NCBI GenBank assembly: GCA_004558865.1
Contig: SFCY01000063.1
Span: 1 to 12,548, forward strand
From: Bacteroidales bacterium
GTDB lineage: Bacteria > Bacteroidota > Bacteroidia > Bacteroidales > Bacteroidaceae
Length of the DNA stretch: 12,548 bases
Reading direction: 5' to 3'
Part shown: piece by piece, positions 1 to 8,424 of the stretch
Layout of the letters: the number at the start of each line of letters is the position of its first letter
Numbering within the stretch: position 1 is the stretch's first letter
Notes under the pieces: generated by a model
Seen by the model: only the letters and a program-made list of their open reading frames with translations
Told to the model about the DNA's origin: nothing
Database searches by the model: none
Position numbers and translations under genes: made by a program

Positions 1-331
1 CTTCTCTAACTTACTGCGATCCAATAGGGATTGGAGCCTCTCTTTTTTCTTTTCCATCTTTTCTTTTTGAGGTGTCAACCATATTTAAAAAAAGACAGGC
101 CATTGGCCTCAAAACGATAGGCTGGAAGTGGCATAGAATCCCACGACTCAAAAAGGATGGAAAAACATAAGGAAAAAATGAAGATTTATCAGAAAAAAAA
201 TTATCTTTGCACAATGAAGCAGGCAACCCGCCCATCAACACACGCGTCGACGGACGGCCTCCGGCTGAGGAGAGCCTCTTCCGCTTCAAGACACGACACC
301 TATAGCATTCATCGGAAAACCTGAATCAGAA
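1..331. other. AT-rich intergenic region upstream of the sensor kinase
   Basis: I see no credible gene here; the only open frame, on the - strand, has no recognisable family features. The left part holds a pyrimidine-rich run (about 40-68). A short palindrome lies at 97-109 (5-bp arms, 3-base loop). The right part holds the promoter -7 element at 202-209 and a leader of roughly 115 bases before the ATG at 332. The sequence turns GC-rich just after 220, matching the start of the transcribed region. Confidence 0.6.
202..209 (+). promoter_or_regulatory. Bacteroidota-type promoter -7 element
   Basis: TATCTTTG matches the Bacteroidota -7 consensus TAnnTTTG exactly and lies in an A-rich stretch about 120 bases before the start codon at 332. 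No clear TTTG -33 element is visible 19-21 bases upstream, so the call rests on the -7 box and its position. Confidence 0.6.
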
Positions 332-3283
332 ATGCGAGACAACAAGACAGGCCCTCAGGCCACACCATTACCCCCCACAGCCACCACGCGCCCCCACGGA
401 AAACGATTCCGCCTGAGCGCATCATGCCGGTTGGGCCTCATCGCCACCACCTGCCTCCTGTTGGCGGCTTGCGTTGGCGGCGGAACAAAACAGGGACAGC
501 AGCCACGCGCCATCGCCTACAACGACACGGCCACCCACGGCAAGACCATGGAACAGCTCTTAGCCGAATACGACAACCAGCGGGGCAAGCAGCGACTCAG
601 CACGGCCAACAGGATGCTCGGCATCGTTTACCGCATGGAGCTGGCCGACACCCTGGTCGCCTTCACACCCGAGACGCATCCCGACAGCATGGACCTTTGG
701 GTGTGGTACTGGGCGAGCGAGTATTTCTACGACACGCAGGACTACGACAAGGGACTCGCCTACGCCCGCCGCGCGCTGCCCTTGGCAGCCAACAGCCACA
801 ACCTGGAGCTGAGGGCCGACTGCCAGCACACGGCAGGACTGCTCTATTTCAGGCTGTCAGACTATGCCAACGCCATCAAGGCCGTGCGCGGAAGCCTCGA
901 CACCGAGCGCAGGATGAACGACAAAAGCCGCATCAGCAGCTCGCTCAATTCCTTGGCGGGCATCTGCCTGGTGGCCAAGCAGCTCGACGACGCCGAACGC
1001 TACATCGACGAGGCCCTCGACATCAGCAAACGATTGAAGGACTCCACCCGAATTGCCATACAATATGGCATGTCGTCGGAAATCCACCACATCATGGGCA
1101 AGGAACGCCAAGCCCTCGACGACGCGCGGCAGGCCTACGCCATCGACTCGGCAAGGGGCAACACGGCAAAGGTGGGCATCCGGCTGGCGCAGATGGCCTC
1201 GGCCGAGGCCAAATTGGGACGGCTGGCCCAGGCAGAGAGCCACCTGCGCGAGGCCATGCCCATCTTTGCCAAGACCGGCAACGCCACCTCGCTCGCCGTG
1301 TGCCAAAACCAGATGGGCGAAATGCTCAACCAAAGGGGCGCCCACGAGGAGGCGGCCGACTACTTCAGACGGGCAGCCGAATCGTTTGCCCAGCTTAGGG
1401 ACCTCTACAACGAGAGCCGGGCGCAGCGCGGACTCTACGAGGCGCTGAAGAACTCCAACCCCAAGCAGGCCGCCATCCACATGGGCCGCTACGCCTCGCT
1501 CAAGGACTCCATCTACCATCACGACATGGAACAGGCCGTGAGCCAGTACAAGGTGAAGTATGAGACCGAAAAGCTCGCCCTGCAGCATAAGCGCGAAAGC
1601 ATGGCCAAGCGCGTCAACCTCATCGTGGGCATCGTGCTTGTGGCGGCACTGCTGCTCGTCATCGGCTGGCTCATCTGGCTGGGCAAGCTGCGCCGCCGGC
1701 GCCATCTGAAGCTGAGGGCCGACAGCCAGATGAGAACCCGCTTCTTCACCAACATCACCCACGAGTTTCGCACGCCCCTGACGCTCATCATCGGACTGAG
1801 CCACGACCTCGTCGCCGACACTGGCATAAAAGAGGAGGCAAGGCAAAAGGCGCAGACCATCAACCGCCAGGGCAACAGCCTGCTCACGCTGACCAACCAG
1901 CTGCTCGACGTGGCCAAGGTGAAGTCGGAGGTGGGCAACGCCAACTGGCGCAACGGCAACCTCACGGCCTACGTCACCATGATCGTGGAGAGCTATCGCG
2001 ACTATGCCCGCAGCCGCGACATCGACCTGAACTTCATAGCGCAGGACGACGTGGTGATGGACTTCGTGCCCGACTATGTGGGCAAGGTCATGAACAACCT
2101 GCTCTCCAATGCCATCAAGTTCACTCCCGCCTACGGAAAAGTGAGCGTCAACATTCGGCGCGAGGGCGGCCACTTGCTCCTCGACGTGGCCGACACGGGC
2201 AAGGGCATGGACAAGGAGACCACAGACCACGTGTTCGTCCCCTTCTTCCAAGCCGAGGACGACAGCGCCAATATCGGAACGGGCATCGGACTGGCTCTGG
2301 TGAAACAGATTGTCGACGCCCTCGGAGGCAACATCGGCGTGGAGAGCGAGCCGGGCAAGGGCAGTGCCTTCCACATCCGCCTGCCCATACACAACAACAT
2401 CAAAAAGAAAATGGAGGAGAAGACCATAGCGGACCAGCCCGCGGCGCCCCACTCCACCGCGCTCCCGGCCGACAGCGGAGGTACGGACAACGACTGCCGA
2501 CTGCTCATCATCGAGGACAACCACGACGTGGCCGCCTACATCGGCGCGCAACTCGGCGCCTCGGGCCGCTACGCGCTCTACTACGCCGCCAACGGACGCG
2601 AGGGACTGGAAAAGGCCCTGCAGTTGGTGCCCGACCTGATCATCACCGACCTGATGATGCCGGGAATGGACGGACTGGAGGTGTGTCGCCAAGTGCGCGC
2701 CAACGACATCGTCAACCACGTGCCCATCATCGTGGTGACGGCAAAGATAACGGAGGAGGAACGCATAGAGGGACTACAGGCCGGGGCCGACGCCTATCTG
2801 GCAAAGCCATTCAACGCCGACGAGCTGCGCACACGGGTGGAGAAGCTCTTGGAGAGCCGACGGCTGATGCGCGAGAAGTTTGCCAGCATCGCCAACGGCG
2901 GCTGCGGCAGGGAGCCAAAGGACGAGGCCGGCAAGCCCTGCGAGGCCGACCTAAGATTCCTCACCAAGGTGGCCGACGTGGTACACACCCAGCTCAACCA
3001 CAACCGGGAGACCAGTGTGGCCGCCGTGGCTTCCATGATGTGCATGAGCAACAGCCAGTTCTATCGAAAGATGGTGGCCGTGACGGGCTACACCCCCGTG
3101 GCCTACATCCAGCGCATCAGAATCAGAAAGGCCATGAAGATGATGGCCGACAACCCGCACACGCCCCTCTCGGAGGTGGCCGACCGCTGCGGTTTCGACG
3201 TCTATCCCAACTTCGTGCGCGCCTTCAAGAACGTGTGCGGCACCACGCCCACCGAGTATCGCAAGCGCCAAGAGCTGAAATAA
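332..3283 (+). CDS. TPR hybrid sensor kinase/response regulator with AraC-type output domain
   Basis: One-protein two-component system of 983 residues. A possible lipoprotein signal ends in the lipobox LAAC (Cys47). TPR-like helical repeats follow at about 90-400, probably periplasmic. A transmembrane helix spans about 428-450. The HisKA H-box NITHEFRTPL has phospho-accepting His477; the HATPase domain has an N-box (NNLLSNAIKF, Asn593), a G1 box (DTGKGM, Asp621) and GTGIGLAL near 650. The receiver domain has the acidic pair at 728-729, phospho-acceptor Asp773 in DLMMPGMDG, and Lys825 in AKPF. An AraC helix-turn-helix fills about 875-983. By family knowledge, a periplasmic signal drives phosphorelay from His477 to Asp773 and the AraC domain binds DNA. 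The sensor is TPR-like rather than the beta-propeller of polysaccharide-sensing HTCS proteins, so the ligand is unknown. The start leaves a long basic region of about 33 residues before the hydrophobic core, so a later start is possible. The helicase gene follows 80 bp downstream. Confidence 0.93.
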   Translation: MRDNKTGPQATPLPPTATTRPHGKRFRLSASCRLGLIATTCLLLAACVGGGTKQGQQPRAIAYNDTATHGKTMEQLLAEYDNQRGKQRLSTANRMLGIVYRMELADTLVAFTPETHPDSMDLWVWYWASEYFYDTQDYDKGLAYARRALPLAANSHNLELRADCQHTAGLLYFRLSDYANAIKAVRGSLDTERRMNDKSRISSSLNSLAGICLVAKQLDDAERYIDEALDISKRLKDSTRIAIQYGMSSEIHHIMGKERQALDDARQAYAIDSARGNTAKVGIRLAQMASAEAKLGRLAQAESHLREAMPIFAKTGNATSLAVCQNQMGEMLNQRGAHEEAADYFRRAAESFAQLRDLYNESRAQRGLYEALKNSNPKQAAIHMGRYASLKDSIYHHDMEQAVSQYKVKYETEKLALQHKRESMAKRVNLIVGIVLVAALLLVIGWLIWLGKLRRRRHLKLRADSQMRTRFFTNITHEFRTPLTLIIGLSHDLVADTGIKEEARQKAQTINRQGNSLLTLTNQLLDVAKVKSEVGNANWRNGNLTAYVTMIVESYRDYARSRDIDLNFIAQDDVVMDFVPDYVGKVMNNLLSNAIKFTPAYGKVSVNIRREGGHLLLDVADTGKGMDKETTDHVFVPFFQAEDDSANIGTGIGLALVKQIVDALGGNIGVESEPGKGSAFHIRLPIHNNIKKKMEEKTIADQPAAPHSTALPADSGGTDNDCRLLIIEDNHDVAAYIGAQLGASGRYALYYAANGREGLEKALQLVPDLIITDLMMPGMDGLEVCRQVRANDIVNHVPIIVVTAKITEEERIEGLQAGADAYLAKPFNADELRTRVEKLLESRRLMREKFASIANGGCGREPKDEAGKPCEADLRFLTKVADVVHTQLNHNRETSVAAVASMMCMSNSQFYRKMVAVTGYTPVAYIQRIRIRKAMKMMADNPHTPLSEVADRCGFDVYPNFVRAFKNVCGTTPTEYRKRQELK

Positions 3284-3321
3284 TGCTTAATGCATAATGA
3301 AATGGATTGTCGCTATGGACG

Positions 3322-3337
3322 CCGCTGTTCACAGCGG
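3322..3337 (+). terminator. Short hairpin between kinase and helicase genes
   Basis: A perfect inverted repeat (CCGCTGT, two bases, ACAGCGG) lies 38 bases after the kinase stop. It lacks a following T-tract, so it could be a weak attenuator or an mRNA-processing hairpin rather than a full terminator. No TAnnTTTG box occurs between the two genes, which favours read-through. Confidence 0.25.
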
Positions 3338-3363
3338 TGCCCCAACCTCACAAATGAGACAAC

Positions 3364-6300
3364 ATGCCTTTGAGAATATTCAAAATCAGAGAATTTGACC
3401 ATCAGGCCGATGCCCGCCTGTTCGACGCTTTGGCCCGGGCAGCGGCCGGCGGCCTTGGCGACGGCGGAGAAGCCCTGCTGTTGGCCAACTGCGACATCAA
3501 CGGAGCCAACATCGACGCGCTGCTCATCACGCCCCGGCAAATCACCCTCTGCCTGTTCAAGGCCTGCGGAGGCCACATCTTGGCGCGGGAGAATGGCGAC
3601 TGGCTCTCCGAGGGCCGCATCATCGCCGGAGGGCCAGCGGGGAGGAATCCCTACGCCCAAGCGCGCCTCTCCCGGGGGCGCGTGGGCCGCGGGCTGTCGC
3701 GCCGTCTGCGCAGGGACGTCAGCGAGGCCGTCAGCGTCTGCATGGTCTTCGCCAACGACGCCACAATCGACAATCAGCTGCCCCCTGCCATCGGCAGTTG
3801 GCTCTCGCTGTCAGGCGCGCGCCATCTGCCGGCCGTCCTGCCGTCGATGGCCCGGAGCGAAGAGATCCTCTCGCCCCAAGAAGTGGAGAGCCTCCCCCGT
3901 CTGTTGGCCATCGAGGAGTTTGGCCCCAACGACGGCCACTCACCCTCTGCCAACAGCGAGCGGCAAAAGGCCGGATGGGAGACGACAAGCCCCGTGGAAC
4001 TGTACGGGCGGCTGCAACGGATCTGCACGGCCGACAACATCGACATCAAGGAAAGGTACAGGAGCCTGAGGGCCTTGTTCCGTCAGATTGTCAACCAAGG
4101 CGTGCAGGACAGCACACTCTCGTTCGACGGGCTGTTTGCCAAACTCGACTACCTGCTCCACGAGCACAGCGTGCCCGACAAGGTGGCGCGGCTGATACAC
4201 GACACGCGCTCCTACCTCAACCGGCTCACAGAGGCTCCCGAGCCCACCACGGAGCAGCTGAGGCGCAACCTGCCCCACGACATCAAGGGCACGGCCTACC
4301 TGGTCCACCACCTCAACAGCCGGCAGCCCATCCCCCCATCGCTCAAGGCCCTCTTCCCGCAAGCCGACCGCAACAACTCCTGGGGACGATTCGACGAGGA
4401 CTGCCTGCGCTGCCTGGTCAACACATGGGACGACAACTACATCTACGCCACCAACGAGCAGAACGGCGGGGAACTGAAAATCTGCTACGGGCCGGCCAAC
4501 CCCTATCTCACCCACACCAACGACGGCGATTGGACCTATCTCAAGGACCTGCTCTGGCGCGGAGCCACGCTCCATCTCGTGAGGCTGCGCCACGAGGGAG
4601 ACGTGTGCATGCCCGAGCTCATCATCTTCGAACCCGACTACCTTATTAATATAACAACCATAGCCGGCTGCTTCGAGAGCTACGCCGAGTCGCCCTTCGT
4701 CAACTTGGTCAACAAACTGACGGCGCAGCCCAACACACCGGCCATCCTCCTCGGCAATCTCGCCGGCCAGTTCCTCGACGAGACCGTTCACCAGCAGCAG
4801 CGGCCATTCGAGCGCAGCCTCAACGACTTCTTCCAGCGCAGCGGCATGGCGCTGCTCTCCTGTCCCGACATGGCTTCGGCCAAGGAGAGAACCGACTTCT
4901 ACGCCAACGCCCACCTGCAGCAGCGCAACATCCAACACCTCGTCGACGAGGCACTGCCCGCGCAGGTGGACACCTACGACCCCAAGCAGACCATCCTTGA
5001 ACCCACTTTCTTCAGCGAGGTGCTGGGCATACAGGGACGTATGGACTTCTTCAGCCGCTCGGGCGACGGACCCATCATCATCGAGCAGAAGTCGGGCAAG
5101 GGCGACTTCGTGCCCTTCAACTCGCCCGACTTCGACGCCAAGCGACCCAAGCCGCAGGAGAAGCACATCGTGCAGTTGGTGCTCTACAGGGCTCTGTGCC
5201 AATACCAGTTCCACATGGGCGCCGAACAGCTCAACAACAGTTTCCTGTTCTATTCCAAATACGAGGAGGGACTGAGGCGCATGCGGCCCCGCCGAGACCT
5301 GCTCTTCCGCGCCCTCAGGCTGCGCAACCGACTGGCATGGTGCGAGATCCAGTATGCGCGGGACGGACTGCGCCTCTTGGAGAGCCTCACCCCCGAGAAG
5401 CTCAACCAGAAGCGCCTCTACGGACACTTCTGGGAAGACTTCATCCGGCCAAAGCTCGACTCCGTGCTGACCCCCATCCAAAAGGCCCCTGACTTGGAGC
5501 GTGCCTACTACCTGCGCTTCCTGACCTTCTTGGAGCGAGAGCACCTGCTCGCCAAGACCGGCAACAAGACCCAGGACGACAGCGGCTTCGCTTCGCTATG
5601 GCTCGACACGCTCGACGACAAGAAAGCCGCCGGAAGCATCTACGACGCGCTGACCATTGGCACAATCGCCACATCAGAAACGGGCGTGGAGAAAGTCAGG
5701 CTCAACTTCGGCCAGCGGCAGTCGGCCGACACGTCCAACTTCCGCAAGGGCGACATCGTCATCCTCTATCCCTACCAGAGAGGCCACGAGCCGCGGGCCT
5801 GCCGGCAGATGGTCATACGCGCCACTATCAGCGACATACGCCCCGAGAGCATCGAGCTCACCCTGCGCAACCCCCAGACCGACCCACGGCTCTTCCAACC
5901 CGGAGCCGACACCATCTGGCCGCTCTTCAAGGACAGAGAGTCGCCCACTCGCTTCCGCACCGCCGCCGACACGCTCTGGGCCATCGAGCACGACCTCTTC
6001 GAATCGTCGATGAACGCCCTCTACCCCGCCATGCAGAGCTTCCTCACCGCCCCCCCGCCCAGGCGCGACCTCATCCTTGGCCGGCGCGAGCCGCTCACCG
6101 ACCCCTCGCTCAAGCCCTTGGGCAGCTACGAGGACGAATGGGCAACACTCGTGGAGCGGGAGAAACAGGCGCGCGAGCTCTTCCTCGTCATCGGCCCCCC
6201 GGGGACGGGCAAGACCTCGCACGGCCTGGTCGCCATCCTCGAAGAACAACTCTTGGAGTCGGACACCAACATCCTGCTGATGGCCTACACCAACCGCGCC

Positions 6301-7551
6301 GTCGACGAGATTTGCCGACAACTCATCGATCGCGGCATCCCCTTTCTGCGCATAGGCTCCGAGGCCACGTGCGACCCCGCCAGTGCCAGCCACCTGCTCG
6401 CCAGCCAGCTGCGCCATTTGGACAAACTCTCGCAGTTGGGCGACGTCATCGGCGGCGCGCGGGTGGTGTGCGCCACCACGGCCACGCTCAACGCCTCGCT
6501 GCCCCTCTTCAGCCTGAAGCATTTCCACTTGGCCATCGTCGACGAGGCCTCGCAGATATTGGAGCCCCACCTCATCGCCCTGCTCTCGGCGGCCCGCGAC
6601 GGGCAATGCGCCATCGACCGATTCGTGCTCATCGGCGACCACAAGCAGCTGCCAGCCGTGGTGCAGCAAGGGACCAAGGAGTCGCGCGTGGCCGAGCCGG
6701 AGCTGCGCGCCATCGGACTAACCGACTGCCGGCGGTCGTTCTTCGAGCGCATGCTGGGCCTACACGCCAAGCCCGGGGGCGACTACGACCCGCGCTTCGT
6801 CTACATGCTCACCCGCCAGGGACGCATGCACCGCGACATAGCCGAGTTTCCCAACCGCGCCTTCTATGGGGGCCGCCTCCGCATGGTGCCCCTCGGCTTC
6901 CAGACCGCCGCCTCCGCTGCCACAAGCTCCACCAATGGCATCGACCGCCTGCTGGCCCTCCACCGCATCGCGTTCGTCGCCACCGAGAAGCCCGAGGACT
7001 CGCCCTCTCCCAAGGCCAACCCCGTGGAGGCCGACATGATAGCCGCCACCGTGGAGCGCATCTACCAAAGGAGGGGCGTGGCCTTCGACCCGGGCAGGAC
7101 AGTGGGCGTGATCGTGCCTTACCGCAACCAGATAGCCACCGTGCGCGACGCCATCGACCGCAAAGGAATCTCCCAGCTCCACGACATCACCATCGACACC
7201 GTGGAACGCTACCAGGGCAGCCAGCGCGACTACATCATCTATGGCTTCACCGTGCAGGACCCCTACCAGCTCAAGTTCCTCACCGACAACACCTTCGAGG
7301 AGGACGGCCAAGTAATCGACCGCAAGCTCAACGTGGCCATGACCCGAGCGCGCCTCCACCTGCTGCTCTTCGGCAATCCCCGCATCTTGTGCCTCAACCC
7401 CCTCTTCGCCCGACTCATGGACTACGTGCGCCAAAAGGGCGGCTACGTGGAAGCCACCCGCGAGGACTTCTGCAAGGGAACGTTCAGCCCTAAGCCTCCC
7501 CGCGCGGTGGAGGCCTCGCCCAAGCCCCCCTCTTTGCGGGAAGCTCATTGA
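3364..7551 (+). CDS. NERD-like / PD-(D/E)XK nuclease / SF1 (Dna2-UPF1 type) helicase fusion
   Basis: Large DNA-processing enzyme of 1395 residues, predicted cytosolic. Residues 15-105 look like a NERD domain: NIDALLIT with Asp51 and the NPxxQ motif at 95-99, but the expected ExK reads LFK (64-66), so this site lacks its Glu. About 115-500 is unassigned. A Dna2/Cas4/RecB-type nuclease core follows: Asp561 in RMDFF, Glu574-x-Lys576 in IIEQKSG, and QLVLY at 604-608. No Cys pattern for a Fe-S cluster is evident. About 695-770 resembles the beta-barrel of UPF1/Dna2 helicases. Helicase motifs are complete: GPPGTGKT (944-951, Lys950), DEASQ (1060-1064), GDHKQLP (1091-1097), QGRMH (1152-1156), ERYQGSQRD (1281-1289), and NVAMTRAR (1323-1330). 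By family, it should translocate on single-stranded DNA and cut it, as in repair or defence; the actual role is unknown. It probably shares a transcript with the sensor kinase gene upstream. Confidence 0.9.
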   Translation: MPLRIFKIREFDHQADARLFDALARAAAGGLGDGGEALLLANCDINGANIDALLITPRQITLCLFKACGGHILARENGDWLSEGRIIAGGPAGRNPYAQARLSRGRVGRGLSRRLRRDVSEAVSVCMVFANDATIDNQLPPAIGSWLSLSGARHLPAVLPSMARSEEILSPQEVESLPRLLAIEEFGPNDGHSPSANSERQKAGWETTSPVELYGRLQRICTADNIDIKERYRSLRALFRQIVNQGVQDSTLSFDGLFAKLDYLLHEHSVPDKVARLIHDTRSYLNRLTEAPEPTTEQLRRNLPHDIKGTAYLVHHLNSRQPIPPSLKALFPQADRNNSWGRFDEDCLRCLVNTWDDNYIYATNEQNGGELKICYGPANPYLTHTNDGDWTYLKDLLWRGATLHLVRLRHEGDVCMPELIIFEPDYLINITTIAGCFESYAESPFVNLVNKLTAQPNTPAILLGNLAGQFLDETVHQQQRPFERSLNDFFQRSGMALLSCPDMASAKERTDFYANAHLQQRNIQHLVDEALPAQVDTYDPKQTILEPTFFSEVLGIQGRMDFFSRSGDGPIIIEQKSGKGDFVPFNSPDFDAKRPKPQEKHIVQLVLYRALCQYQFHMGAEQLNNSFLFYSKYEEGLRRMRPRRDLLFRALRLRNRLAWCEIQYARDGLRLLESLTPEKLNQKRLYGHFWEDFIRPKLDSVLTPIQKAPDLERAYYLRFLTFLEREHLLAKTGNKTQDDSGFASLWLDTLDDKKAAGSIYDALTIGTIATSETGVEKVRLNFGQRQSADTSNFRKGDIVILYPYQRGHEPRACRQMVIRATISDIRPESIELTLRNPQTDPRLFQPGADTIWPLFKDRESPTRFRTAADTLWAIEHDLFESSMNALYPAMQSFLTAPPPRRDLILGRREPLTDPSLKPLGSYEDEWATLVEREKQARELFLVIGPPGTGKTSHGLVAILEEQLLESDTNILLMAYTNRAVDEICRQLIDRGIPFLRIGSEATCDPASASHLLASQLRHLDKLSQLGDVIGGARVVCATTATLNASLPLFSLKHFHLAIVDEASQILEPHLIALLSAARDGQCAIDRFVLIGDHKQLPAVVQQGTKESRVAEPELRAIGLTDCRRSFFERMLGLHAKPGGDYDPRFVYMLTRQGRMHRDIAEFPNRAFYGGRLRMVPLGFQTAASAATSSTNGIDRLLALHRIAFVATEKPEDSPSPKANPVEADMIAATVERIYQRRGVAFDPGRTVGVIVPYRNQIATVRDAIDRKGISQLHDITIDTVERYQGSQRDYIIYGFTVQDPYQLKFLTDNTFEEDGQVIDRKLNVAMTRARLHLLLFGNPRILCLNPLFARLMDYVRQKGGYVEATREDFCKGTFSPKPPRAVEASPKPPSLREAH

Positions 7552-7594
7552 GGGAGCAGTCTCCTACGAGGATGGGAGGCAAAAAGAAATCAGA

Positions 7595-7625
7595 GGAATC
7601 CCCTCTCCCACTTTAGGGGAAATCC
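7595..7625 (+). terminator. Candidate terminator hairpin after the helicase gene
   Basis: CCCCT at 7600-7604 pairs with AGGGG at 7615-7619. The stem can extend outward by GGA/TCC across a small internal loop. It lies about 45 bases after the helicase stop. There is no T-tract, so the call is weak. Confidence 0.3.
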
Positions 7626-7671
7626 GCCGTTGATTTAGGGATTTGCCAAAGGCGGCAAACGGATTTTCCAC

Positions 7672-7679
7672 TATCTTTG
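7672..7679 (+). promoter_or_regulatory. Bacteroidota-type promoter -7 element for the His-rich gene
   Basis: TATCTTTG matches TAnnTTTG exactly. It would give a 5' leader of nearly 100 bases before the ATG at 7783. The nearest TTTG (7642-7645) is 26 bases upstream, longer than the usual 19-21, and is part of a small inverted repeat (TTTGCC 7642-7647 and GGCAAA 7654-7659) that could be an operator or hairpin. Confidence 0.6.
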
Positions 7680-7782
7680 CAACGTGGCCCGACGAAGTGC
7701 CAGTGGCTGAGGTCGGAAGACGGACGGCGGGGACGCGACGGATGGAGAGCCACAAGAAACGCAACAAAAAAAGACAACGATT

Positions 7783-8169
7783 ATGAAAAAGATGATTTTC
7801 TGCCTGATCGCAGCCATGATGCTGCTCGGCACCGTGAACAGCAATGCACAGCGGTTCGAACGCTACGACAAGCACCGCAAGGAGATGAGGAGGGATGGCG
7901 ACCGCCACCACCGTCACCACCGCCACCACGGTCACCACGGTTACCACGGTCACCACCACAAGCGGAAAGTTGTTGTGGAGCATCGCTGCGACCGCGCACC
8001 CGAGCGGGTGTATGTCGTCAGGGAGTGCCCCCGCCCAGTGCGGGTGGTCGAGGCTCCTCCGCCTCCACCCCGCCATCGGCCGCGCCGCGCCAGCCCGACT
8101 ACCAACACAGTGGTGGCCGCAGCAGTGGGCGTGGCAGTGGGCGCCATGATCACCGCCGCCGCACGATAG
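7783..8169 (+). CDS. Small secreted histidine-rich protein
   Basis: 128 residues, of no family I recognise. Residues 1-22 form a typical signal peptide (basic start, hydrophobic core, likely cut after NSNA before Gln23), so the protein should be exported to the periplasm or surface. Residues 42-59 contain 12 histidines in 18 positions, in HHR and HHG steps, encoded by a 9-base tandem repeat. A basic segment with Cys69 and Cys82, a proline run (92-96), and a hydrophobic Gly/Ala C-terminus (about 107-127, resembling a glycine zipper or membrane segment) follow. The His cluster suggests Zn, Ni or Cu binding or buffering, but this is inference from composition. It has its own promoter box and is followed 11 bp downstream by a strong hairpin, so it is probably a one-gene unit. 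Confidence 0.75.
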   Translation: MKKMIFCLIAAMMLLGTVNSNAQRFERYDKHRKEMRRDGDRHHRHHRHHGHHGYHGHHHKRKVVVEHRCDRAPERVYVVRECPRPVRVVEAPPPPPRHRPRRASPTTNTVVAAAVGVAVGAMITAAAR

Positions 8170-8180
8170 GCGGCCCCTCC

Positions 8181-8217
8181 TTAAGGCTGGTTCTAACGCA
8201 GTTAGAACCAGCCTTAA
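8181..8217. terminator. Perfect 17-bp inverted repeat, likely bidirectional terminator
   Basis: Two 17-base arms (left arm begins TTAAGGCTGG, right arm ends CCAGCCTTAA) match perfectly around the 3-base loop GCA. It sits 11 bases after the stop of the His-rich gene and downstream of the - strand genes at 8311-9776, so it could end transcription from both sides. The only T/A flank is the arm ends, so Rho-independence is not certain. Confidence 0.7.
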
Positions 8218-8310
8218 TTGCAAAATTGGTTACGAACTAACGCCATGAAATTGGAAATGGTCTATTTGTTTTCATCCTCAAGCTGACAGCAAATTGTCTT
8301 GGTATAGGGA

Positions 8311-8424
8311 TTACAGGTTGAAGTTATAGCCGAGCGTTAGGAGTAATCGGGGGAATGGCGGAACGAAGACTCGTGCGCATACGGTCATCCCATCTGTATC
8401 GTCATTATTTTGTGGGCAATCCAT
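8311..8424 (-). pseudogene. C-terminal remnant of an outer-membrane beta-barrel protein
   Basis: A 37-codon - strand frame ends in PRLLLTLGYNFNL followed by a stop. Alternating hydrophobic residues with aromatic and Asn residues ending close to the C-terminus are typical of the last beta-strand of Bacteroidota outer-membrane barrels such as TonB-dependent receptors. Nothing upstream in this frame continues the barrel, and it overlaps the last 20 bases of the transposase-like gene in another frame. I read it as the 3' tail of a gene whose body was lost when the neighbouring sequence arrived. It could also be a chance frame. Confidence 0.4.

Noticed and set aside
97..109. Short palindrome followed on the - strand by a T-run, resembling a terminator
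   Set aside because: The stem is only 5 bp and no - strand gene lies to its right for it to terminate.
857..2719. Long - strand open frame of 620 codons inside the sensor kinase gene
   Set aside because: It lies antisense to a gene with complete, ordered kinase, receiver and AraC motifs; its translation is Val/His/Gly-rich with no domain, as expected from GC-rich antisense frames.
3940..5544. 534-codon - strand frame under the nuclease-helicase gene
   Set aside because: Antisense shadow with Val/Glu/Leu bias and no recognisable family.
5598..7493. 631-codon + strand frame overlapping the helicase
   Set aside because: Arg/Pro/His-rich out-of-frame shadow of the helicase motifs; the helicase frame carries every SF1 motif in order.
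7677..8240. 187-codon + strand frame overlapping the His-rich gene
   Set aside because: It starts inside the promoter box and has no signal peptide or domain; the shorter frame at 7783 has a clear signal peptide.
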